The position numbers and the translations under genes are program-made. From Gracilariopsis chorda (taxonomy: Eukaryota; Rhodophyta; Florideophyceae; Gracilariales; Gracilariaceae), in assembly GCA_003194525.1 (NCBI GenBank), contig NBIV01000023.1, positions 248,001-312,000 on the forward strand: a stretch of DNA of 64,000 bases. Reading direction: 5' to 3'. Positions 1 through 9,700 of the stretch are shown here, in pieces (the stretch's first letter is position 1; each line of letters begins with the position of its first letter). Under the pieces are notes generated by a model. It saw only the letters and a program-made list of their open reading frames with translations. It was not told the DNA's origin and ran no database searches.

Positions 1-527
1 GGCCTCCGACGATCGGTTTGTTTCCAAGATACCGCTTCGCGGAGGCTCCTCGCTTGCCGCAAGAGCCGTCGCAAAGCCTGCGGATCAACCTCGGGAAACG
101 CGGAATCTTCCGACCAAGTCAGCTGTCCTGGAGGACGTTGCTAGCCCAGCTTCAGTCACGTCTGGTGCGCCACCCTTGGTTCACTCAAATCCCGCTACTG
201 TGGCTGGACAACCTCGTTCAACGAGATCCGACACCCCCCAGCGTCGGTGTTTTCGAGATGCTAGTTTGGCATTCAAAAGGCAAAGAATTAAAATGAACGA
301 ATAACGACCCTTCAAACCCAATTTTGAATGAATCAATTTTCTCAAAATAATTCCATACATAGCACAGAGCTAGTTTGCTTGGGACAAAAGACTAGCAGTA
401 TACTAGACATTTCCCAGTTCCTTTGGAGTAAAACTAGCACCAGATTTCACTAATACCTACCCTCTCAGGTGCACGTGGAATCCAAATCCTACTGGTCCTG
501 AGCGAGTGCCCCTTCAGATAGCAAAAT
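1..527. other. unassigned left edge
   Basis: No convincing gene is seen. A short open frame covers the first 296 bases, but its protein matches no family I recognise and the frame has no better start or context than chance. The rest is AT-richer intergenic sequence with stops in all frames. It may be the edge of an accessory block continuing to the left. Confidence 0.4.
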
Positions 528-555
528 AGAATAGATAGAATAGATAGAATAGATA
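528..555. repeat. 9-bp tandem repeat, three copies
   Basis: The unit AGAATAGAT is repeated three times and followed by AGATA-like sequence, about 225 bases before the start of the zinc-finger ORF. This is a simple tandem repeat with no evident function. Confidence 0.85.
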
Positions 556-779
556 CATAGCGTCTGCATAACCAGAGAGCTTTGGCTTTCTATCACCCGT
601 TGCCCGACCTACTCCCTGCATCGCATGCTCTACCCCACGCCCTACGAAAAGACGCTCTGCATCACGTGCACCACCTCATCTACGTGCGCCATAATATTAC
701 GCTTCCCGATATCCCACTCCACCACCACCCTCCCTTCTCTGTTTCCAAGCATCCCGTTCTCCGTTCTCCTTCCCCCGCC

Positions 780-1910
780 ATGATACCCTGTTGCCATCCC
801 CGTTGCACCTTCTATGGCCGCACCGCGTTCTCTCTCCAGATTCACCAACGCAGGTGTCCTCATCGACTCACTCCCAACAAACGCCCTTCCTCCTCCGCCA
901 ACGCTCCCGTCCAGTTCCCTCCAAGGACCAAGCGACGAAAATCCGTTCCAAACCTCTCCACCATTCCTCCTCCCACTCCCGCACATCGCCCCTTCGACAA
1001 CGTCCATCTCGCCAAAGATGAACCCTATCCCATCCAACAGGCCTCCCTTTCCCTCCAAACACAAGACGCATACCACATGGCAAATCACGCCCTCTGTTCA
1101 GTCTCTTCCTCAAACCCACCTCCCCATACCTCGTCCCAATCCCCCTCCCCTCTCCTCAACAGCCCCCATCTCGAGCAACTCGTCCTCTGCATCTCCTCCA
1201 TCGCTTCCTCCTTCAGCACACGCAAAGCCGACGAACTCATCTCCCTTCTCAACCACCCAGACTTCTCCAGGTCAGCCTTCCAGAAATCCATCTCCTGCGC
1301 AAAGCAGTGCCTCGCACTCCAAGACCACCTTCTCAAAGAATGCATCAGCTCCAGTGGCTTCCTCCCTCTCACACTAACCGACAAGCACAACTCTTTCTCC
1401 GCAAACCTCTTCGAAAAACGCGCCAAAGACGTCCTGAAGCAACAACTCGCTCTCGCACACTTCAACAACACCTTCTTCCAACCCGTCTCCCAATCTTCCC
1501 ATTCCTCCTCTCCCACCCCCGCCTTCACTCATCCTATGGCCGAATCCTTTGGAAGCAAAGTCGTTCCTGCCTTCAATCAGGCCATCATGCAGTGCCACAT
1601 CAATGACATCGTCTGGCACACCCCCGAAAAGACTTCCAAGCGAAGCGCCACCGCCCATACAGAAACCATTCGTGCTATAGACCGCTCCAATCTCTTCAAA
1701 GGCTGGAATCCACTTTCCGCAGACCCTTCCCTATCCTCCCATGCTCGACTTCAAACTCAACCGCAACCACGCAAACCCTCCTTCGTATGTGACAGAAAAC
1801 CCATAAAAACCCTCTTGCACATCAACCACATACTTCCTACCCCCGCGCAATTCGTTTTCACCTTCAGATCTCTTTCTCTCCCCTCGTCTCACCTTCATCC
1901 CGTCCCGTAA
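780..1910 (+). CDS. hypothetical protein with N-terminal C2HC zinc finger
   Basis: This is an uninterrupted 376-residue frame from the ATG at 780. That start is preferred to the upstream frame opening because it sits after CCCCGCC and directly before the zinc finger. Residues 4-24 hold a finger of the form C-x4-C, then H-x4-C (core CHPRC...IHQRRC), followed by a basic stretch (PPRTKRRKS, nuclear-type). The middle is Ser/Pro-rich. A folded, partly helical region near residues 135-250 contains ADELISLLNHPDF. Fingers of this sort head some transposon-encoded proteins in fungi and algae, so this could be the DNA-binding part of a mobile-element protein; that is inference. The coding strand is extremely C-rich and several antisense frames are also open, which lowers certainty. 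A decayed minus-strand ORF overlaps its 3' end. Confidence 0.5.
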   Translation: MIPCCHPRCTFYGRTAFSLQIHQRRCPHRLTPNKRPSSSANAPVQFPPRTKRRKSVPNLSTIPPPTPAHRPFDNVHLAKDEPYPIQQASLSLQTQDAYHMANHALCSVSSSNPPPHTSSQSPSPLLNSPHLEQLVLCISSIASSFSTRKADELISLLNHPDFSRSAFQKSISCAKQCLALQDHLLKECISSSGFLPLTLTDKHNSFSANLFEKRAKDVLKQQLALAHFNNTFFQPVSQSSHSSSPTPAFTHPMAESFGSKVVPAFNQAIMQCHINDIVWHTPEKTSKRSATAHTETIRAIDRSNLFKGWNPLSADPSLSSHARLQTQPQPRKPSFVCDRKPIKTLLHINHILPTPAQFVFTFRSLSLPSSHLHPVP

Positions 1911-2300
1911 GCTATCTATCAGCAAATTCTTCTCACTCATCTCTTCTCTCATCCTCTTCAGTGCCTCTTGCGTCAGCTTCAGCCACATCTTTAGGCTGCA
2001 GTGGTCCCCTTTGATCTGCCCGAGTTCTGCCTTCAACATATTGACCCTCTCAACTAACGAAGATCAAGACATCACACCGATGCCGTCATTCCCTGCATCT
2101 CCCAAAATATTGACAGGCAGCCGTCGCTCCTCAGCAGGCTCACTTGGCGACCGATGAACACTTCGTTTCCTCTCTCGCATTCCTTCCAGAGTCCACGGCG
2201 TTCTGCTTCCTTTATCACTTTCCAAGTCTTGAGCCATTTGCACCTTTTGCGCCCGTACCGGGGTGCTCGTACGTTCTCCGCTTTTCGATGCTTCCTCTAT
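1731..2300 (-). pseudogene. decayed coiled-coil protein remnant
   Basis: Read on the minus strand, one frame stays open from 2300 to 1731 except for a TGA at 2064-2066. The upstream part contains MAQDLESDKGSRTPW. The downstream part has heptad-like Leu/Met spacing (MLKAELGQIKG, LKLTQEALKRMREEM, LLIDSLRDG) typical of a coiled coil. A second minus-strand frame across 2100-2340 is also protein-like and basic, so a frame change is possible. No family is recognised. The overlap with the plus-strand zinc-finger ORF means that at most one of the two is likely to be expressed in full. The sequence suggests a former gene, perhaps carried by a mobile element, but this is uncertain. Confidence 0.35.
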
Positions 2301-2777
2301 TCAATCCGTCGCTCTGACCACTGCTTCCACTTCTCGCGCTCCCTTTAAATCATAGCGGCGTCCCAATCCTTCCTTTATTCTCTCTCTCGTCCATCTCCCC
2401 TTCACAATGTGATCCTCTTCGTCCCGATCACTCTCTACCAAAGGGACATTGACCTCTCCTCCATATTGATTTCCCCTTGGGGCTCCAACTCTCTTCAGCG
2501 CAACTGCCTATTCCATTTTTTTCCTTTCCTGCATTTCTTCATCTTTATTTCAGTCTTCGACCCGCGCATTTGCTTTCAACCCTCCCTGATGTGGTACCTC
2601 TTCTCTTCTCCTAGCAACTGACCCTTTCTTACCCTCCACCCCACCACCAGACCCAGGCATAGATCGCTGTCCCCAAATCGAATCTCTCCTGCGTGCTACA
2701 TGCGCATGGGCATCAGCCTTCAAATTCTCACTCGTCGTGCGCTCACTCGTCGTGCGCTCGGATCCGACGAAAACCAC
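2301..2777. other. intergenic, short tandem duplication
   Basis: No gene is supported. A 15-bp unit (CTCACTCGTCGTGCG) is present twice in tandem at 2727-2756, immediately before the first copy of the TATA-bearing direct repeat. Confidence 0.5.
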
Positions 2778-2919
2778 AAAAATTATAAAATTCTTTTTGA
2801 AATGCAAGTAATTGGGAGGGGAATTGGGATGCTACGTTGACGACAATGGATGTCATGGAAACGATATATAGTGCTTACGTCCATCTCTTTTGGGACCTAG
2901 CAGGCGTGATCACGGGAGC
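2778..2919 (+). repeat. direct repeat, copy 1 (TATA-bearing)
   Basis: About 142 bp are repeated at 3253-3395 with a few substitutions and small indels. Shared landmarks in order are AATGCAAGTAATTGGGAGG, GGATGCTACGTTG, ACAATGGATGTCATG, ACGATATATAGTGCTTACGT, CATCTCTTT and GTGATCACGGGAGC. The ATATATA core looks like a TATA box. The two copies flank a stretch that holds a fold-back element. Confidence 0.9.
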
Positions 2920-3103
2920 TTCAAAAGGAAGGGGTAAAACTGTTTGAGACGACCATTCTGGTGATTTGTTGAACAAGAAAAAGTTGTTCTTCGGGTTCAA
3001 TAGAAGTTTTCAATCGCCCAAACCAACACAAAGAATGCGGTTGCGAAGAATGCGCAAGACACTTTTGACTTGGTTGCCACGGATTATGTTTCTCTTCGTT
3101 TTC

Positions 3104-3251
3104 GGTCGAGGTCCGTGGTCCGAGGTGTCATGGTGCTCCATGGCGATTACGATAGAGAGCCAGGCATGAATTTCAATTTAAATTTCGTGTGTCGGAGCTC
3201 CATCGTAATCACGATGGAGCACTACGACACCCGGGACCACGGACCTCGACC
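3104..3251. mobile_element. 148-bp fold-back (MITE-like) element
   Basis: Two arms of about 49 bp (3104-3152 and 3203-3251) are inverted complements with only a few mismatches. They start GGTCGAGGTCCGTGGTCC on the left and end GACCACGGACCTCGACC on the right. The loop is about 50 bp and AT-rich. No coding capacity is visible, so this is a non-autonomous fold-back or MITE-like unit. No clear target-site duplication is seen. Its right end abuts the second copy of the direct repeat within two bases, so the two may have moved or duplicated together. Confidence 0.75.
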
Positions 3252-3252
3252 A

Positions 3253-3395
3253 AAAAATTAACAAATTATTTTGCAATGCAAGTAATTGGGAGGGGAATTG
3301 CAGGGATGCTACGTTGGGGACAATGGATGTCATGAAAACGATATATAGTGCTTACGTACATCTCTTTGGAACCAAGCATACGTGATCACGGGAGC
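3253..3395 (+). repeat. direct repeat, copy 2 (TATA-bearing)
   Basis: This is the second copy of the 2778-2919 repeat, ending about 143 bp before the ATG at 3539. Because it carries ATATATA at 3341-3347 it probably supplied the promoter of the ParB-like gene. Copy 1 would then be a duplicated promoter. Confidence 0.9.
3341..3347 (+). promoter_or_regulatory. candidate TATA box of the ParB-like gene
   Basis: ATATATA lies about 195 bp upstream of the first in-frame ATG of the broken gene. It is conserved in the duplicate at about 2864-2870. The assignment rests on motif and position only. Confidence 0.4.
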
Positions 3396-3538
3396 ATTTG
3401 ACGTCAGCGGGGGCCAAGAAAACGCAAGCGCGACCTTTCAAGTACTCAGCCACGGATTCCACTGCGAATAAGATAAACGCACCAGCACGGAAACGGACTC
3501 CGAGGAAGCCTGTTTCGCCGAAAAGACGTTTTATCGAC

Positions 3539-6014
3539 ATGCCGACCACGCGAGGCAAAGCAAATAGCCGGGGCGCCACCCGAACTGCCAGCCACCCTGA
3601 GCCCTCAATTGGGGGCATTACGGGTCAGGTGCTTAAGGGCGATGCGGAGGTCAATCTGTTCGTACGAGTTGGGAGTAGTGATGCGAAGGTGAAGATAGGA
3701 GAGGCGAAATTGCGCGGTGTGGGGGTTGCTGGGGGGCCGGGGACGAGACTCTGTCGTTCACTACACAACCATGCCCTGTCCTCTACGCAGAGACCTGGAG
3801 AGGATTTGGTGGTTATCTTTAAGACAAATATTTCGTCACACCAAGATGAGAAGTTCCCCTTTTTTTGGGGTCCCGAGGAACCGCCCGCAACTTTGAAGGA
3901 AATGGTTTCACCGGGTTTATATGCATGGGAAACTGCGATGATGAGTGTCACAAATGAAGGCGGAGAGGGAAATGAGTCCGTTCCACCGCAGTCAGGAGCA
4001 AATTTTAACACTATCCACAGAAGTACAGCTTCCAGGACCACTGCAAGACAAGTCAAGCGCCTTCCCGCTGTTGCTGGTACACCATCAAGCATTTTGGTGA
4101 CCAAAGCGCCGGTTAAGAGCCTTGGGAGCGGTCGAGAGGCTCCGGTGAAAACCCGTCAGAGCAGTGGAGGAACATCAGGTGCTCTCGCGGGCAGCTCTGG
4201 AAACCGAGGAGGCACTGAAGTCGGAGCAAGCTCCGATGATGACGTCATAGCGGTGCCTGTACTCTCCGGGAACGATCTTGATCCAGAGGAGAGGGTGTTA
4301 TATGATGACGGTGATGCTGTTCCTTCGGAAGAGGTGGATAACAGTTTAGGTGTCTTAGACATCAATCGAGATGATTATGACCAGCACAATTGCGTGATCG
4401 ATATCCACAACATTCGATTTCCGAAGAACATGGTTCGTCCGAAGAATGACAAACATCTTCGAGATACTTCGAACAAACTGAGGAACTTCGGATGGCTCCC
4501 TTCTCTTGGGTCGATTGCGGTGGCCCTCTTGGAGGATGTGCCGGTTCGTGACGCTATTGATGCGAGTGGGCGTTTGATTGTTCCTGTGGTTTTGGTGGAC
4601 GGCTTCCATCGAGTGAGTGTTCTACTGGACCTCGAGCAGGATGGTGCGAAATGGGCACGGATTACTGCGGGTTTGAACGTCACGCTTTTGGAACGGAACG
4701 ACGGCCTGAGAATGACATTGAATGAGGTGTTGTGGTTGGGGAAGACGTTGAATGATTTGAGCTCCAATGTTCTGGTGATGTCCTTCGCAGATAAGATTCA
4801 CATTGCTGTTTAGTTTATTCGTAATGGCGTAGAGCAGGATGGGTATGATTTGTCAAAGCTTAAACCAAGCCAAATCACGGGGGTGTTGTGGAGCAGTGAT
4901 ACGAAGGGGAAAGAAGGGAAGATACGTCATTTCAATCGCTATTCTGCTCTTGCTCTGAAGTTTGCGCGTAATCCCGGTCTGTTAGAGTTCTTCGATGTGG
5001 TGTGGCAGGAGACGCCTCAAATTGGAATTAATCATTTGTCTAGTAATATTCTGCTTGGAATGTCAGGGGATAAGTTTTGTTTTAATATCCAATGTCTACA
5101 GGCGCATGTTCGAGTGAGGTCGGCGGCCACTGTGAAGATAGGACCGCTTGAGGATCTCCGAAAGTACTTCTTCGACTGCGCTTCTAGAACGAATGACATT
5201 GGCAGTGAGCTGGGGAGTTCCATGAAGGAGAAAAAGAATGTACAGGAAGTGATGAATACAGCGGTTACCATCGGCGATTCTGACCAGACTGTGTCAAAGT
5301 ATATCATATATCGTCTGGGGAAGTGGTATAATAAAGGGGAAACGCAGTTCAATGGAGTCCAGAGTGAGTAATAAGGTGAAAGAGGTTCGTAGGACTTTGC
5401 CCAGCGCTTTCTCGGGCATGCAGAGACAGGATGCTACTGCTGCTGCTCCCTTTGCGGCTGATGTGGACGTGATCGAGTTGCTTGGTCTGAATGAGGAAGC
5501 TGCTCAGGAGCCTCTGAACGCTGACCAGGAGCCTCGAAGAAGTAAGCGATTCTCAAAGAAGCGTAAAGTGAAGGTCCAGGACGAAGATGAAGATGAAGAG
5601 TCAGTTGATTTTGAGCCACCGGTGAAGAGGCAGAGACCATCGAATCATAAGCCGACTGCACCTGATGTGAAGCGACTTGGCTTTGGTATCTCGCAGAAGG
5701 TGGTGGAGGTGCTGCGTAGTATGGAAAGGAGAGATTTGAAGAGGTGTTTGACAACACAGGAGATCATTATGCTTGAGTCAAGCGAGGATGAAGCTCAAGA
5801 GGACTTTGTGGATGATGAGGAAGACGAGGCAGAGGAGCAGCAAACCGCAGGCAGCATTAACGATAAGAATCCTGACAAGCTTCCAGCTGGCTTAAGTACG
5901 CCAGAAGAGCTGGCTATGGGAGCGGACATGTATTGGGGGGACCTGGTATACTCGTTGCCGAGTGAGTGGCCTGCAAGCGGAAATGCAGTGAAGCATTCCC
6001 ATCTATGGATGTAG
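3539..6014 (+). pseudogene. broken gene with ParB/sulfiredoxin-like core and acidic nuclear-type tail
   Basis: Three long open stretches (3539-4813, 4814-5371, 5352-6014) read like one protein. The first two share a frame and are parted by a single TAG at 4811-4813; the third is in another frame. The first runs 424 residues from the ATG. A disordered, basic, Ser/Thr-rich N terminus precedes a domain ending LIVPVVLVDGFHRVSVLL, whose DGFHR (residues 354-358) resembles the DG-x-HR motif of ParB/sulfiredoxin-fold proteins. The second stretch looks like a folded helical domain. The third has a basic cluster (RRSKRFSKKRKVK) next to long Asp/Glu runs and PPVKRQR, typical of nuclear proteins. Downstream, to 6168, the frame stays protein-like. 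A spliced intron across the TAG is possible (TGCTGTTTAG could be an acceptor), so a functional gene is not excluded. Function is unknown; a chromatin or mobile-element role is inference. Confidence 0.5.
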
Positions 6015-6700
6015 AGGATATATCTGAGGAAGCACCATCGGGCGGAGTGCCTACCACCTGATGACTTCCGAATCGTTCATCATGCTGTGTACTGGCTTGC
6101 GTCACGCAACATGCACAAAGAAATGGGTACTACGACACGTGCAGTGCTGGGCGTGAAGATGGGGTCGTGAAAAGGAGGTTGGAGGAGAAGGACGAAAAAA
6201 GATTGGAAGTTAAGTGTCAGTTGAAGAGGAGGTATGGAAAGAGGGAAGAGGGAGAAGAAGGCAAGTGATGTTTAGGAGTGTCGTTGAGGCTGTTAGGACG
6301 ACGGAATGGGTGGTATTGGAATCTGATGCGCGGTGCGTCGGGTGTGTGAGAACGGAGAGAGCTGCCCAGATGAGTTCCTGAGGATGAGTTGGAAGTCAAA
6401 CTAGGGCAGTATGAAGTTGGAAATTCAAAAGATGGAAATAAAAATGTTAGTTTTGGTTGGGTGCTCCAAATGGCGCTGGCCGCTGTGCGGCCAGCGCCAT
6501 TTCGAGAACTGTATCTAGCTTTTAGTGGAGAATGAACTTGCTCCAAACTTGAAACTAGCGATGCGCAGTGCAGGTGAGGCAAGGCTCTGTAAAATATGGA
6601 ATTGGGAATTCCAAAAAGATTTTTTTTGTACTTGGCAAAGCGCCAGAAACTAGCATAATCTATCATTTTCGAAGTATTTTTGAGCTTTTGCCTAAGAAAA
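6015..6700. other. junction between ParB-like gene and retroelement fossil
   Basis: The first 150 bases continue the protein-like tail of the preceding gene (ending near 6168). The remainder has no supported gene. It includes a perfect hairpin at 6468-6502. Part of it may belong to a decayed terminal repeat of the adjoining retroelement, but no matching partner repeat could be identified by eye. Confidence 0.4.
6468..6502. repeat. perfect 16-bp inverted repeat, 3-nt loop
   Basis: The arms AAATGGCGCTGGCCGC and GCGGCCAGCGCCATTT are exact complements around TGT. It lies just upstream of the retroelement coding region and would form a very stable hairpin. It is not followed by a T-run, so there is no reason to call it a terminator. 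Confidence 0.9.
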
Positions 6701-9700
6701 TTGCGATCTAGCACCTCTATATAGCATTCCGAGAACACCGACGAGGGAATTTCCCTGGAGGACCAGGTTCGCACTCTGCAAGCCGCTCCCAACGCCCTTG
6801 TAGGGGAACTGCGAAGCCTCCGTGAGTTAGTCAAGGAGACTCCCGCAAAGGTGATCGCCGAGCACCTACGTACATTACGGTCTGACGTGGACTCAGTATT
6901 GGAATGTTTGGGAGTACCCGCTGCTTTCGTGGAAGGAATGGAATACCGCTTTGGTCGCGTGAGAGCCCATCTCGAGAGGTTGGAACAAACCATTTTAATG
7001 GATAATCCTCCGGAAGACCGGCCTGCAGTTGCATCGCATCGTGACCAGCACAATGCTGGGGGAAGTAACCGCCGCAGGCGTAAGTCGGAACGTAAAGATT
7101 ACGACTCCGACTCCTCGTCTTTGTCGAGATCTTCCCGTCACTCAGGTGGTTCCGATTCCTCGGACTCATCTAGCGATGAGGACAGCCGTGATGGGCGTGG
7201 ACGTAACCGACGTGGTCGCAGTTCTGACCACAGTCGCGGACGATGAGCCCGTTTCCGGGAACACCCTCTCTCACGTAAGCGTTCTTCCCATTCTAAACGG
7301 TCTATAGCCACGCATGTGGATATCCCTACCCGCACCAAGGGGAGACAGCACTCTGGTTTGAAGGAACTTCAACCACGCACCCGATTTATCGGAAGCTACT
7401 TTCGTACCGATATTATCGGCTTGGCGATTCCTCTTTGGATCGCACGCCCCACAATACGGGGAAGTTTAAAGATTGCATCAAGCGAATGCAGCTCTCTCTG
7501 CGCAATCACACCTTTTCAGGGGAGGATCCAATCTTGTTATTGGATTTCCTTTCCGGCTTTGTCGTGGAAGCAGATGTCTTGGACATGAGTGAAGGCCAGG
7601 CGTTCATCACGCTGCCGTATTTCTTACGGAAACATGCTGAAGATCAGTACAACTCCGTTAGAGGTTCATCTAGAGCCTCCGAAGGAGGAGCTACCTGCTT
7701 GCCGGAAGCGGTGCAGTACCTGCTGAGGTCATACGCGACGAATAATGCCATTCAGTCGGCTATACTCGCTTTGTGAGACACGCGTCAGCGCTCAGGCGAG
7801 ACTGAGAATGAATACTCAACTCGCCTGAACAAGGCGTTCCACCGTTGTGGAAATGTCTACCCCGAAAGGGAGCGCTCGATGATGTTCATCAGTGGGCTCA
7901 ATTCCGCCATACGGAAGCTTGTTGCTCGCCGCCGAAAAGACAAGCCAGGGGCTACTTACCTCGACATTGTCCAATCCGCGCAAGCGGAAGGTGACGCACT
8001 TCGTGCGAGGCATCGTCAGACGAGGTTGAAACCTGCGCGTGCTCTAATGGCGGGGGACCGCTCTCAGTCCCTCTCGCCTTTAGCGGACGACCAGCCCCCA
8101 CAGGTGTACGACAACGTGCATCTTGCACATGGTGGTGGAGTTTCAATTCCCACTGTGGACTTGCTGTCGACAAGGGATGCCTCGTTTGAAACGGCACGAG
8201 ACGGGTCGCTGTTCTACATGGGGAACAATCGCGTTTCACCACCGCACCTTCCCCATGCAACTGGACTGTCTCGTCAGCAACGCCCAGGTTGGGTTGATAA
8301 CCGCCCGCGGTACGATTAGCCGAAGCTCGGAATGTGAACCAACGTGGGTTGCTAGCACTCATTTGCCACTTACGCTACATGCATGGTCATACTGCACCGC
8401 AATGTCTGCTCTCTTTGAGAGAAATGCCCAAAGCCGTGGGAAAATATGAGGCACTCACTCCATGGGGGAAGCAGTCTGTTCCGATAGCATCGTATCTTCG
8501 CGCCAAGACCGACTTTGGTCACGCTCTCCCGACTGTCACGCCTGCGCGGTATGCTCTGGCACAGCCGGTTCGTTCCAATCCGCAGATGCGCGGTCCAAAC
8601 ACCGCTCACGCGGGACCCCCGATCAACGCGCTGATGCTCTCGTGGTCGAGGAACCTGGGCTGCAGCCCGCAGCTGACCCTGCCCAAGGAAACTAGTAGAG
8701 GAAGTCTCCCCAACGTGAGAGACGTCCTCGAAGTTGAGGCTGACGACGTCCGAGGCGCGGCCGCCTCGCTCCCTGGTGAAAATTCTTTCGAAGAAGGAAA
8801 CCGCTGACGCAAACACAGAACACTTCAATGTTCGGCGTCGTCCTTGGATACGGGTGAAGAATAACCGGATCCCGGATCGAGTCCTGGTGATAGCCAAGCG
8901 AAATTATAAAGTTTACGCTGACCTTGGCCTGAACCACCAGTTTCTGGTAAGATATCTTACTGTCCTGGATACAGGTGCTGGCCCGAACTTTATTGTGGAA
9001 TCCACACTGCCGCGCAAATGCGGTCTCGCATCCGCACCGACGCGGTTCCTGACGTCGCTGACGCGAACAACAATCCATTGAGAACGGTAGGAACCATCGA
9101 ATTGGTGGTGAGATTGGGCACCTTGGTGGTGAAGCTCGACGTTATTGTTTGACAATCGCTGGCTGCGCCAGTAATTCTGGGATATGACTACTGTGAAAGG
9201 TTCGTCAAGGCCATCAGTCCCCGCCAGAAACTGGTTGAACTGGACGACGGGTCAACCGTCCCCATTGGTCGCAAACCGCTGAAGCGGGCATCGCAGAAGC
9301 AAGTTCCGTTACCTGGTGCGCAGAAACCACCCCCCGCTGCACGGTAGTCCATAAAACTCCGCGTTGCGGCATAGGTTTCTATTCTGCCTGAGACACAAGT
9401 TATGGTGCAGGTCAATTCCCATAACACGGGCTTCTTGTTGTACAACCCCTTGCCTCATTGTACGAGAAATATTAACTTGCCGTTGCGAACAGAATTGTCA
9501 ATGTGACTCCGAAGGTCCCGTTCCGGCTGCTCGTCGCCAATCTTGGCACGAAGCCCCAGTATCTGGTGAAGAACCAAGTGATTGGATCAGTAACCCCGCA
9601 TCTGTTGGCTATGCTTCCAACGAAGACTACTGCTGCCGATGTACTTGGAATTGTTGCCCCTACAGAAGATTCGAACTCCGAAGTCGTCGTGTCTGAGTAG

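Noticed and set aside
642-1658. Several minus-strand and alternate plus-strand frames
   Set aside because: They are shadows of the C-rich zinc-finger ORF and read as Gly/Arg/Glu low complexity.
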